From: Mesorhizobium_L sp035547755
Lineage (GTDB): Bacteria; Pseudomonadota; Alphaproteobacteria; Rhizobiales; Rhizobiaceae
Reading direction: 5' to 3'
Assembly (NCBI GenBank): GCA_035547755.1
Contig: DASZUG010000075.1
Location: 1-64,000 of the forward strand
Length of the DNA: 64,000 nt
The stretch's first letter is position 1; every line of letters starts with the position of its first letter. The notes beneath the pieces were generated by a model. That model did no database searches, was not told the DNA's origin, and saw nothing but the letters and a program-made list of their open reading frames with translations. Below, in pieces: positions 26,322 to 34,965 of the stretch. The translations under genes were made by a program, and so were the position numbers.

Positions 26322-26984
26322 CTAGGAGCGTGTCGCATAACGCAATTCGTCCATCTTCTTCATGACGCGCCCGATCTCCTCATCGGACAGGGTCGGCGGT
26401 TCGCCCAAGCTCGATGCCGCCAGGTACATATGCGCAAGCGTCTCCACCTCGATCGCCAGCCAGAGCGCCGATTCAAGCGATGTTCCGAGCGAGATTTGCC
26501 CGTGCTGACCGAGCAGGCAGGCCTTCCGTCCCTCCAATGCTTCGATCGCGGCGTCGGAGAGTTCCTGGGTTCCGAACGTTTCGTAGCGGGAACAGCGTAT
26601 ATCGGAGCCTCCGGCGACGGCGACCATGTAGTGGAAAGCGGGAATGGGCTTGTGGTGGACCGCGAGTGCCGTCGCATGAAGGGAATGGCAATGCAGGACC
26701 ACGGAAACGTCGTTGCGGTTGTCCAGTATGTCGCGATGGAATCGCCATTCGGAGGAAGGCCGGCGCTTTCCTTCCGCCGATCCGTCCGACCTGAGGATGA
26801 CGAGGTCGTCTGCTTCCATTTGGTCATAAGGAAGCGAAGACGGCGTGATCAGGATGCCGTCCTTGCAACGCACCGACACATTGCCGGAGGTGCCCTGGTT
26901 GATGCCGGAAGCGTTCATCCTGCGGCAGGTCGCAACCATTTCCTCGCGCAACGATCTGTCGTCGGTTCTTGCCGTTACAATCAT
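26322..26984 (-). CDS. ald2: Class II aldolase, probable 5-methylthioribulose-1-phosphate / 5-deoxyribulose-1-phosphate aldolase
   Basis: A 220-residue Zn-dependent class II (fuculose-phosphate-type) aldolase. The phosphate-binding motif is NQGTSGNVSVR (about 30-40), the metal ligands lie in VVLHCHSLHATALAV, and a third His is in LLGQHGQISLG. The sequence fits the aldolase (Ald2) rather than the dehydratase MtnB, and no mtnB/C/D follow. The expected reaction cleaves the isomerised sugar phosphate to dihydroxyacetone phosphate and (2-methylthio)acetaldehyde or acetaldehyde. Its ATG overlaps the mtnA stop by four bases, so it is translationally coupled. The frame runs open upstream inside mtnA; that extension is not real. 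Confidence 0.85.
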   Translation of the reverse strand: MIVTARTDDRSLREEMVATCRRMNASGINQGTSGNVSVRCKDGILITPSSLPYDQMEADDLVILRSDGSAEGKRRPSSEWRFHRDILDNRNDVSVVLHCHSLHATALAVHHKPIPAFHYMVAVAGGSDIRCSRYETFGTQELSDAAIEALEGRKACLLGQHGQISLGTSLESALWLAIEVETLAHMYLAASSLGEPPTLSDEEIGRVMKKMDELRYATRS

Positions 26985-28075
26985 GATGCGCGCTCCGGCT
27001 CGAGCGGCGCCAACCCCTCTGGCGATGCCGGAACGACGCCGCGTTCGGTAATCAACGCCGTGACGAGGCGCGCCGGGGTTACGTCGAAGGCCGGATTGGC
27101 GGCCGGCGTCTCCTCCGGCGAAACGCGTACCCGGGTGACTGTCCCGTCCGCTGTCTTGCCCCAGACGAGAGAAACCTCGTCCTCGCTCCGCTTTTCGATC
27201 GGGATTTCGCTGCCGTCCGTCACCGTCCAGTCGATCGTGGATGTCGGCAGGGCGACATAGAAGGGAACGTTGTTGTCGGTCGCCGCGAGCGCTTTCAGAT
27301 AAGTGCCGATCTTGTTGCAGACGTCGCCGCTTGCCGTCGTCCGGTCCGTTCCGACGATGACCATGTCGATCAGGCCGTGCTGCATCAGATGACCGCCGGC
27401 ATTGTCGACGACCAGGGTGTGCGGCACGCCATGGGCAACCATTTCCCATGCAGTCAGGTGCGCGCCCTGGTTTCTCGGCCGCGTCTCGTCGACATAGACA
27501 TGGACGGGAATGCCCGCGTCCGCCGCGAGGAAGATCGGCGCCGTGGCCGTACCGTAGTCTACCGTCGCCAGCCAGCCGGCATTGCAATGGGTCAGGATGT
27601 TGACAGGCTCTCCCGGCTTTTTTCCCGCAGCGATCTTCCGGATGATCTCCAGCCCATGGACGCCGATCGCCTTGTTCGTCTCGATATCCTCGCGGGCGAT
27701 CTCCGCCGCCTTCTTATAGGCCGCTTCCGCTCGCCTGCCGGGCGGCAGTTGAAGCAGGTGGCGGCGCATCGCGTCGAGCGCCCAGCGCAGATTGATCGCG
27801 GTCGGGCGGGTCGCGTGCAGCAGGTCCCATGCTTCATTCAGCGCCGCGTCCGATGGATCCTCGGTCATCCGCCATGCCATGCCGTAGGCGGCCGTGACGC
27901 CGATGAGCGGCGCCCCGCGCACCCACATTTCGCGAATGGCTGTCGAGAAATCATCGAGGCTGCGAAGCGTCACCACGCGGAATTCATGCGGCAGCCAGCG
28001 CTGGTCGATGATGTCGACGGAGCGGCCATCCTCGTTCGGCCAGATCGTGGTGTAATGTCTGTCGCCGACCTTCAC
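26981..28075 (-). CDS. mtnA: S-methyl-5-thioribose-1-phosphate isomerase
   Basis: A 364-residue eIF2B-alpha-like isomerase that converts 5-methylthioribose 1-phosphate (and 5-deoxyribose 1-phosphate) to the ribulose 1-phosphate. Catalytic Cys is in NILTHCNAGWLATVDYGTA, and catalytic Asp in IVGTDRTTASGDVCNKIGTY. RGAPLIGVTAAYGMA near residue 55 is the family substrate loop. Length is normal. The start overlaps the mtnK stop and the stop overlaps the aldolase start, so all three are coupled. The neighbouring MtnK argues for the methylthioribose or deoxyribose substrate rather than another sugar phosphate. Confidence 0.95.
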   Translation of the reverse strand: MKVGDRHYTTIWPNEDGRSVDIIDQRWLPHEFRVVTLRSLDDFSTAIREMWVRGAPLIGVTAAYGMAWRMTEDPSDAALNEAWDLLHATRPTAINLRWALDAMRRHLLQLPPGRRAEAAYKKAAEIAREDIETNKAIGVHGLEIIRKIAAGKKPGEPVNILTHCNAGWLATVDYGTATAPIFLAADAGIPVHVYVDETRPRNQGAHLTAWEMVAHGVPHTLVVDNAGGHLMQHGLIDMVIVGTDRTTASGDVCNKIGTYLKALAATDNNVPFYVALPTSTIDWTVTDGSEIPIEKRSEDEVSLVWGKTADGTVTRVRVSPEETPAANPAFDVTPARLVTALITERGVVPASPEGLAPLEPERAS

Positions 28076-29334
28076 GGAAATGTTTCTCCCGCCACCAGCC
28101 TCGCAACGGCGTGGACTTCTTCGATACTGGCGATCCGGCGGCGATTGACGGCGATGTGGCGTCCGAACGCCAGCGCCGGACGCTCGCAGGAGGCGCGCAG
28201 TTCCTCATCCTCGATCGCCTCGAAATCGGCGTTATGCGCCAGTCCCAGAATGCGGCGATGGACTTCCACGCCTGCGAAGCCGAGCATGTCCTGCCAGATA
28301 TCGTGCAGGAGATGATCGAGCGCCTGCCGGGCGCCAAGATGATCGCCCTGGTCCTCATAGAGCGCTTTCGGGTAGAGAATGCCCCGCCGCGTCGCCCACA
28401 GAATCGAAAATTCCTCGCGGAAGGTCTGCCAGATTTCTATCGCTGCCGCGAGAAGCCAGGCGCGCATATCCGCGCGAGAGCCGTTCTGCTCATGACCCTT
28501 TTGAGAGAAATAAGCCATCCAGAAATTGGCGAGAAGCATTCCGACATCGAAGGCCATCGGTCCATAGACGGCGAATTCGGGATCGATGACGCGCGTGTCG
28601 TCATCCGTCACCATGACGGAACCGGTGTGCAGATCGCCATGCAGCAACGTCTGCGCCGAGGCGGTAAAGAGATATTTGAGATGCTGCGCCTCGACCTTGA
28701 GATCGCGGTCGGCGCGTAGAGCCTTCACCATGTCGTCGAGTTGCGGCGTATGCCGGTTCAGCTTGGCGGAGAAATAAGGGTCCGTGAAAACCAGGTTCTC
28801 CGTGATGTCGCAGAGTTCGACATTATCGGCGAAGAGCGCCATGTCCTTCTTCTTGGACGGCGCATCCATGGCGAGATCGGAGCCGAGAAAGAGGTTCCTC
28901 GCGACGTAAAGCCCGAGATGCCGCGCCACGTTTGGCGGCCGCCGGCCTTCGATGAACGCGCGGCGCAAAATGACGTGCGGATGGAGATATTCCATTACGA
29001 TCAGCGCCTGGCTCTCGTCGAAATGGAATATCCGCGGCACGCGGCCAGGATCGCGCTCTCCCTGGCGGGCAAGGGCGTTGTATTCGAAAAAGGCGCGTTT
29101 CAGCGGCAGGGGCCAACTGTCGCCGACGAGCCGGACATAGGGAAGCGCCTGCTTGACGACCGCGCCGCCCTTCGGCCCTTCGACGACGAAGACGAGATTG
29201 AGATTGCCGTCGCCCACCTCGCGGATTTTCCATTGGGTCGGCTCGCCGCCGATCCGCCGCAAACCTTCGAGCGACCCCAGCCGCGAGGGAAGGGTCTCGA
29301 CCGTCAGGGCTCTGAATGTAGAGGCGCTGTTCAC
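28072..29334 (-). CDS. mtnK: S-methyl-5-thioribose kinase
   Basis: A 420-residue kinase with the aminoglycoside-phosphotransferase/choline-kinase fold. It phosphorylates 5-methylthioribose (and likely 5-deoxyribose) at C1. The catalytic loop reads LLHGDLHTGSVMV and the metal-binding segment RVIDPEFAVYGPMAFDVG; the N-terminal lobe includes VGDGNLNLVFVVEG. GTG 29334 (MNSASTFRALTVETLPSRLG) is chosen because GGGAGG lies six bases upstream and the length then matches the family; the frame stays open to 29499. First gene of the salvage and uptake operon. Upstream, 29511-29535 is AT-rich and could hold the promoter. Confidence 0.93.
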   Translation of the reverse strand: MNSASTFRALTVETLPSRLGSLEGLRRIGGEPTQWKIREVGDGNLNLVFVVEGPKGGAVVKQALPYVRLVGDSWPLPLKRAFFEYNALARQGERDPGRVPRIFHFDESQALIVMEYLHPHVILRRAFIEGRRPPNVARHLGLYVARNLFLGSDLAMDAPSKKKDMALFADNVELCDITENLVFTDPYFSAKLNRHTPQLDDMVKALRADRDLKVEAQHLKYLFTASAQTLLHGDLHTGSVMVTDDDTRVIDPEFAVYGPMAFDVGMLLANFWMAYFSQKGHEQNGSRADMRAWLLAAAIEIWQTFREEFSILWATRRGILYPKALYEDQGDHLGARQALDHLLHDIWQDMLGFAGVEVHRRILGLAHNADFEAIEDEELRASCERPALAFGRHIAVNRRRIASIEEVHAVARLVAGETFP

Positions 29335-29610
29335 GAGGTTCCTCCCGCAATATCTGAGCCGGCCCTCCTCGCCGGCGTCGGACGTCTCTAGCGACCGCAG
29401 CATCATCTGGACAGGCTCCGGTCGGATCGCGTGTTCTAAAATGTTCCTCCTTGCGCCGGGCGAGATCGGATATCCGCCAATCCTTGTCCTCGCCGTCACT
29501 CTGCTCTTGGCGATATTTATTACTATTAATGATAGGAGATGGTCGGTTTTGTCCAGAGAGGAATTTCAAATGACGGTCTGTCCTGCGCGCTCTGCCGTTT
29601 TCAGGCGCCC

Positions 29611-30327
29611 TCAGCCTCTCGAAAGCGCGGCGCCGGCGATCGGATAGACTCGCTTCAGCCCGAGCATATAGGCGAAGAACGACGCCTGGTCGAAGAGCCC
29701 GGCATAGGCACGGTCGAGCACGTTCAGCATGCCTGTATAGGCGCCGAAGGCCGGCATGATCATCCGCTTGCCATCGCTTGCGAAGCAGGGGCGGCGGACC
29801 GAACGGCCGCTCTTCACCAGCCTTGCGCCGGGATGGAGATGGCCCGCCACCTCCCCGGTTATACGTGAGGCTGATGGCTCATGCCGGAAAATCAGGCCGC
29901 CGAGCGCGATTTCCTCGACGCTCTCGCCGGGGAGGCGCTGAGGCGGTGCCGGGTCATGGTTGCCGGCGACCCAGAACCAGTCGCGCCCGCGCATGATGTC
30001 CGTCAGGAAAGCGCGAAAAAAATCGGGCATCGCCGCCGCGCCCTCGCGGTCGTGGAAGCTGTCGCCGAGGCTGATGACGATTGCCGGCTCATAAGCGGCG
30101 ATCACCGCGCCGACCTTCTCCAGCGTTTCCACCGTGTCATAGGGCGGGATCATCTGCCCACGGCGAGCATAGGCCGCGCCTTTCTCCAGATGCAGGTCGG
30201 AGACGACGAGAAGCTTGTGATCCGGCAGGTAGAGCGCGCCGCTCCGGTCGCAAAGCGCGCATTCGCCGGCGATCTCCACCGCCGCGATCCGCTTTTCACC
30301 GGACCTCATGCTTCCGAGAGAAGTCAT
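29611..30327 (-). CDS. pdeM: Ligase-associated DNA-damage-response endonuclease/metallophosphoesterase
   Basis: A 238-residue calcineurin-like phosphoesterase. Dimetal motifs are in order: VVSDLHLEKGAAYAR (D-x-H), ISLGDSFHDREG (GD), WVAGNHDPAPP (GNHD), FRHEP and GEVAGHLHPGARL (GHxH). This is the Mn-dependent DNA nuclease (PdeM/MPE) found with Lhr helicase, ligase and exonuclease. Its start overlaps the lhr stop by four bases, so it is translationally coupled. A 276-base gap separates it from mtnK downstream on the same strand. Confidence 0.92.
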   Translation of the reverse strand: MTSLGSMRSGEKRIAAVEIAGECALCDRSGALYLPDHKLLVVSDLHLEKGAAYARRGQMIPPYDTVETLEKVGAVIAAYEPAIVISLGDSFHDREGAAAMPDFFRAFLTDIMRGRDWFWVAGNHDPAPPQRLPGESVEEIALGGLIFRHEPSASRITGEVAGHLHPGARLVKSGRSVRRPCFASDGKRMIMPAFGAYTGMLNVLDRAYAGLFDQASFFAYMLGLKRVYPIAGAALSRG

Positions 30328-32918
30328 CTCTCGCCCATCGCTTCCTCGATCAGCGTTTCCGCCGCCTCGTGCAGCAGGCTGTCGCTTGCTTCGCCATTGA
30401 CCGATTCGCGGCCGATTTCAAGCATGATCGGGACGGCAAGCGGCGAGATATGGTCGAGGTCCTGGTGCCTGATATGGCCCTTGATCCGCGCCAGCATCTC
30501 GCCCAGGCGATAGATGTCGAGCAGGCCCGTGGCCGCGTCGGCGCGCGTCGCCTGCAGCAATATGTGGTCGGGTTCATGGGTCCTGAGCACATCATAGATC
30601 AGGTCGGTCGAGACCGTGATCTGCCGTCCGGTCTTTTCCTGCCCCGGATGCCGCTTCTCGATAAGGCCGGAAATAACGGCGCAGTTACGGAAGGTGCGCT
30701 TCAGCAGCCAGCTTTCCGCCAGCCATGCTTCGAGGTCGTCGCCCAACATGTCTTCGGAAAAGAGTTCGCCGAGCGGCAGTTCGCCCGTCCGGAACATCCG
30801 CCCCATATCACCGAGCGACCAGATGGCGAGCGAATAATCCGTCGCGACGAATCCCATGGGCCGTGCTCCGGCCCGTTCGAGACGCCTGGTCAGGAGCATC
30901 CCAAGCGTCTGATGCGCCAGACGGCCTTCGAACGGATAGGCCGTCATGTAATAGCGGTTGCCGCGCGGGAAGGTCTCGACGAGAAGATCCTCCCGGCGCG
31001 GCAGGACGGATTTGTCCTTCTGGATCCTGAGCCAGTCCGCCACCTGTTCGGGCAGGATGCCCCAGCGCGCCGGGTCGGCGAGGATCGAGCGCACCTCTCC
31101 CGCGAGAAAAGTGGAGAGCGGAAACTTGCCGCCCATATAGCTCGCCACTTTCGGGTCGTTTCCCGCAGCATTGGACACGACGCATTCGGCTTCGCGAATG
31201 CCCTCGAAACGCACCACGCGGCCGGCGAAGAGGAAAGTGTCGCCCGGCGCCAGCGTCTCGACGAAATATTCCTCGATCTCGCCCAGCACGGGACCGCCGC
31301 GCACCGCGCCGCCCTTGCCGCGGTGACGTGTGAGCCTGACCTTCAGCATCGGCGCTTCGACGATTGTGCCGACATTCAACCTGTATTGCTGCGCGATGCG
31401 TGGATGGCTGACACGATAGCGCCCGTCCGGCGTCTTCCGGATGCGGGCATAACGCTCATAGGTCCTGAGCGCGTAGCCGCCGGTCGCGACGAAATCGACC
31501 ACCCGGTCGAAGGTGGCGCGATCGAGCGCGGCATAAGGCGCGGCGCTCCGCACCTCCTCGTAAAGTTCGTCCGGATCGAACGGCTCGCCGCAGGCGCTGC
31601 CGAGCACATGCTGCGCCAGCACGTCGAGCGCGCCTTCGGCGAGCGGCGGCGTGTCCTGCGCGCCGAGATAGTTCGCGTCGAGAGCGGCACGGCATTCCAG
31701 AACCTCGAAACGATTCGCCGGCACCAGTGTGGCGCGGCTCGGCTCGTCCATGCGATGATTGGCGCGGCCGATGCGCTGCGCCAGACGGCTGGCGCCCTTC
31801 GGCGCCCCGACATGGATGACGAGATCGACATCGCCCCAGTCGATGCCGAGATCGAGCGTCGAGGTGGCGACGATGGCGCGGAGCGCGTTTTCTTCCATCG
31901 CCTTCTCGACGCGCCGCCTCTGCCCGACATCGAGCGAGCCGTGATGCAGCGCGATCGGCAGCGAATCCTCATTGATGCGCCACAACTCCTGGAAGAGCAG
32001 TTCGGCCTGGCTGCGCGTGTTGACGAACAGGAGCGTCGTCCGATGCTTCTTGATCGCCTCGTAGATCTCGGGAATGGCGTAGCGCGCCGAGTGCCCCGCC
32101 CAAGGGACGTGCTGTTCCGATTCCAGGATCGATATTTCCGGCTTCGCGCCGCCCGCGACGGTGATGAGATCGGCCAGTTCGGCCTGGGGATTCCGGCTCA
32201 CCAGCCAGCGCCGCAACTCGTCGGGCTCCGCCACGGTGGCGGAGAGGCCGGCCGTCTGCAAGCCGGGCACGAAGTTTCGCAGCCGCGCCAGCCCGAGCGA
32301 CAGGAGATGGCCGCGCTTCGACGTGACGAGCGAATGGAGTTCGTCCAGCACGACGTAGTGCAGGCCCGAGAAGAAGCGCTTTGCGTCCTTGCTGGCGATG
32401 AGAAGCGCCAGCTGTTCGGGCGTGGTCAGCAAGATGTCGGGCGGCGCCTGTCTTTGCCGCTGCCGCCGATGCGAAGGCGTATCGCCGGTGCGCGTCTCGA
32501 TCGTGATCGGCAGGCCGATTTCCTCCACCGGCTTGCCGAGATTGCGCTTGATATCGACGGCCAGCGCTTTGAGCGGCGAGATGTAAAGCGTGTGGATGCC
32601 ACGCCAGGCCTCTCCCGGTTTGCGCCGGGGGCGTTGCGAGAGCTCGACCAGCGAGGGCAGGAAGCCGGCCAGCGTCTTGCCGGCCCCGGTCGGGGCGATG
32701 AGGAGCACGGAGGAGCCGCGCTGCGCCCGCGCCAGAAGCTCGATCTGATGCGCGCGCGGCGACCAGCCGCGCTCCGAAAACCATTTCAGGAACGGCGCAG
32801 GGAGGAAGGCGGCGTTGTCTTCCGCGAGAGGATGCGATTGCTCGGTCAAGCCGCAAGAACTAAACCAGAACAGATTGGAAGCCAAGATGGGAGGCGGCGT
32901 TCTTTCGCCGCTTCGCAA
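30324..32918 (-). CDS. lhr: Ligase-associated DEXH-box DNA helicase, Lhr-core type
   Basis: A superfamily 2 helicase of about 840-864 residues, the Lhr-core length without the long C-terminal extension of full Lhr. The motifs are Walker A LLIAPTGAGKTLAGFLPSLV, DEXH VVLDELHS, LDLGIDWGDVDLVIHVG and motif VI AQRIGRANHR, followed by a winged-helix and Lhr-core beta domain. In Pseudomonas and mycobacteria such enzymes translocate 3' to 5' on single-stranded DNA. The start is uncertain: TTG 32918 is the longest, and TTG 32849 (MTEQSHPLAED) matches typical N termini better, but neither has a good ribosome site. It lies 15 bases after the methyltransferase gene and is coupled to pdeM. Confidence 0.93.
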   Translation of the reverse strand: MRSGERTPPPILASNLFWFSSCGLTEQSHPLAEDNAAFLPAPFLKWFSERGWSPRAHQIELLARAQRGSSVLLIAPTGAGKTLAGFLPSLVELSQRPRRKPGEAWRGIHTLYISPLKALAVDIKRNLGKPVEEIGLPITIETRTGDTPSHRRQRQRQAPPDILLTTPEQLALLIASKDAKRFFSGLHYVVLDELHSLVTSKRGHLLSLGLARLRNFVPGLQTAGLSATVAEPDELRRWLVSRNPQAELADLITVAGGAKPEISILESEQHVPWAGHSARYAIPEIYEAIKKHRTTLLFVNTRSQAELLFQELWRINEDSLPIALHHGSLDVGQRRRVEKAMEENALRAIVATSTLDLGIDWGDVDLVIHVGAPKGASRLAQRIGRANHRMDEPSRATLVPANRFEVLECRAALDANYLGAQDTPPLAEGALDVLAQHVLGSACGEPFDPDELYEEVRSAAPYAALDRATFDRVVDFVATGGYALRTYERYARIRKTPDGRYRVSHPRIAQQYRLNVGTIVEAPMLKVRLTRHRGKGGAVRGGPVLGEIEEYFVETLAPGDTFLFAGRVVRFEGIREAECVVSNAAGNDPKVASYMGGKFPLSTFLAGEVRSILADPARWGILPEQVADWLRIQKDKSVLPRREDLLVETFPRGNRYYMTAYPFEGRLAHQTLGMLLTRRLERAGARPMGFVATDYSLAIWSLGDMGRMFRTGELPLGELFSEDMLGDDLEAWLAESWLLKRTFRNCAVISGLIEKRHPGQEKTGRQITVSTDLIYDVLRTHEPDHILLQATRADAATGLLDIYRLGEMLARIKGHIRHQDLDHISPLAVPIMLEIGRESVNGEASDSLLHEAAETLIEEAMGER

Positions 32919-32933
32919 TGTCTGGAAGCTCGC

Positions 32934-33839
32934 TTAATCCGCTTTCGCGACGACGATCAGCCCCGCGACAGGCTGCCCCCGATCCCGCCGGATCACGGCT
33001 TCTTCCATGATCTCGATTCGGAAGCCCGCCGACCCGAGAATTCTTTCGAGGTAAGAGCGGGAATGGGCATAGCGCCGCGACGGCCTGAGGATGAAATCCT
33101 CCGGTCCGTCATGCCTTTCGACGGAAAAGGCAAAAAACCCCGGCCGCTGAAGCATCGCTCTCGCCGTCGCGACAATCCCGTCGATCGGGCCGAGATACAT
33201 GAAGACATCGGCGGCGGTGACGAGGTCGCAGGCATCTTCTCCCGGCCGGAAATCGTTGAGATCGTCTTTCTCCAGCCGGTCGTAGATTCCCTTGGCTTCC
33301 GCCCGCTTCAGCATTTCGGCCGAGATGTCATAGCCTTCGAGGACGCCGGTCCGATCGCGTAACCTTTCGCCCATCAACCCGGTGCCGCAGCCGAGATCGG
33401 CCACGCGACTGAATGATGATCGTCCGGCGCGCTTGAGCGCCGCGTCGATGAATTCCGGAACCCGATAATCCAGCCTGTCGACCAGCGCCTCCTCGAAATC
33501 TTCGGCATATTGGTCGAACAGCATCTCGACGAAATGCGCCGGCGGCGGTGCCAGTGCGATCGCTCCGCAGAGCGCCAGCTTCAATGAGGCTCCGAGACGA
33601 TCCTCGGGATCGAGGCGGATCGCGATATGCCACGCTTCCACTGCTTCGGCGATGCGGCCGGCCGCTTCCAGCATCTCGCCGAGGCGGAACTGACCGGCGA
33701 CCCAGAGCGGCACGAGCAGGACCGCGTCGCGCATCAGATCGGCTGCGGCTGGATAATCGCCTTCGGCAAAGCACATTTCCGCATAATCGGCGCGCCGGTC
33801 GGCCAGCAGATCACCGGAGGAAAGCTGAACGCGTCTCAT
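32934..33839 (-). CDS. TPR-containing class I SAM-dependent methyltransferase, first gene of the lhr operon
   Basis: A 301-residue protein. Residues about 15-90 are TPR-like helices (MCFAEGDYPAAADLMRDAV, then FRLGEMLEAAGRIAEAVEAW). The methyltransferase domain follows, with motif I VADLGCGTGLMGERL (about 145-160) and VTAADVFMYLGPIDG. This matches COG4976-style predicted TPR methyltransferases, whose substrates are mostly unknown. It is transcribed with lhr and pdeM (15-base gap) and lies between those genes and the divergent exonuclease-ligase pair, so involvement in the same repair response is plausible but unproven. Confidence 0.87.
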   Translation of the reverse strand: MRRVQLSSGDLLADRRADYAEMCFAEGDYPAAADLMRDAVLLVPLWVAGQFRLGEMLEAAGRIAEAVEAWHIAIRLDPEDRLGASLKLALCGAIALAPPPAHFVEMLFDQYAEDFEEALVDRLDYRVPEFIDAALKRAGRSSFSRVADLGCGTGLMGERLRDRTGVLEGYDISAEMLKRAEAKGIYDRLEKDDLNDFRPGEDACDLVTAADVFMYLGPIDGIVATARAMLQRPGFFAFSVERHDGPEDFILRPSRRYAHSRSYLERILGSAGFRIEIMEEAVIRRDRGQPVAGLIVVAKAD

Positions 33840-33954
33840 CGAACGACTTCATGAAGAGAAAGGCCGCCTCGTGGCGGCGGCGCGGCTTATGATCCATGTC
33901 AGCAGCGTTTTCAAGAGGCTTTTCGAGGCAACGCCGAGGCGTTACCTATGTGCG

Positions 33955-34965
33955 ATGCAGCCGCATGAACTTCTCTGCCCGCGTCCCGAAGGCCTCTATT
34001 GCCCGCCGGGCAATTTCTTCATCGATCCGGTACGGCCGGTCGATCGCGCTCTTGTTACGCACGGTCACTCCGACCATGCCCGCTCCGGCCACCGGGCGGT
34101 GCTCGCCACACGCGAGACGCTCGACATTATGGCGCTCCGCTATGGTGAAGACTTTGCCGACAGGACGGAGACAGCCGAACTGGGCAAGACCATCCGTATT
34201 GGCGATGCGGCCATAAGCTTTCATCCAGCCGGACACGTACTCGGCTCGGCACAGATTCTCGTGGAGTGCAACGGGCTGCGCATCGTCGCGTCAGGGGACT
34301 ATAAGCGCTGCCCCGACCCGACCTGCGTTCCCTTCGAACCGGTGCCCTGCGATGTCTTCATTACCGAGGCGACGTTCGCGCTTCCGGTCTTCTGTCATCC
34401 CGACGCTTCCCACGAAATCGCCACGCTGCTCAAATCGGTGCGTCAGTTTCCGGAGCGCGCCCACCTTATCGGGGCCTATGCGCTGGGCAAGGCCCAGCGC
34501 GTCATCCGCCTGCTGCGGGATGCCGGTTACGAAGAGCCGATCTTCATCCACGGCGCCTTGGCGACGCTCTGCAACTATTATCAGAGCCGCGGTATCGATC
34601 TTGGCCGTCTGGAGCCCGCAACGGTGGAAGGCGGCGATAAGGACGGATTCGCCGGTGGCATCATCGTCGGCCCACCTTCGGCCTTCGCCGATCGCTGGGC
34701 GCGGCGCTTCGCCGATCCGGTCGCCTGCTTCGCGTCGGGCTGGATGCGCATCCGCCAACGCGCCAGGCAACTCGGCGTCGAACTGCCGCTGATCATCTCG
34801 GATCATGCGGATTGGAACGAACTGACGAAGACGATCCGTGACACAGGCGCGTCGGAGGTCTGGGTCACGCATGGCCGCGAGGAGGCGCTGGTGCGCTGGT
34901 GCGAACTCGCCGGCATTCCCGCCAAACCGCTGCATCTGGTCGGCTACGAGGACGAGGGCGACTGA
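33955..34965 (+). CDS. Ligase-associated DNA exonuclease, metallo-beta-lactamase/beta-CASP fold
   Basis: A 336-residue nuclease of the SNM1/beta-CASP type. The metal-binding motif HxHxDH is in LVTHGHSDHARSGHR, with later ligands near HPAGHVLGSAQILVE and the beta-CASP part containing YALGKAQRVIRLL and ISDHADWNEL. It opens MQPHELLCPRPEGLYCPPGN, as in homologues encoded with an ATP-dependent ligase. The ATG at 33955 is chosen by family similarity; an upstream extension is open but unrelated. Its TGA shares one base with the ligase ATG, so the two are coupled. Confidence 0.92.
   Translation: MQPHELLCPRPEGLYCPPGNFFIDPVRPVDRALVTHGHSDHARSGHRAVLATRETLDIMALRYGEDFADRTETAELGKTIRIGDAAISFHPAGHVLGSAQILVECNGLRIVASGDYKRCPDPTCVPFEPVPCDVFITEATFALPVFCHPDASHEIATLLKSVRQFPERAHLIGAYALGKAQRVIRLLRDAGYEEPIFIHGALATLCNYYQSRGIDLGRLEPATVEGGDKDGFAGGIIVGPPSAFADRWARRFADPVACFASGWMRIRQRARQLGVELPLIISDHADWNELTKTIRDTGASEVWVTHGREEALVRWCELAGIPAKPLHLVGYEDEGD

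Noticed and set aside
30081..33362. Very long open frame (over 1,000 codons) on the plus strand across the lhr region
   Set aside because: It is antisense to lhr and the methyltransferase, whose motifs and couplings are clear. Its translation is Arg/Ala-rich without domains, as expected for GC-rich third-position bias.
33840..33954. Possible LexA/SOS box for the repair cluster
   Set aside because: GAAC copies near 33830-33843 are spaced by ten bases, not the GAAC/GTTC-N7 arrangement of alphaproteobacteria.
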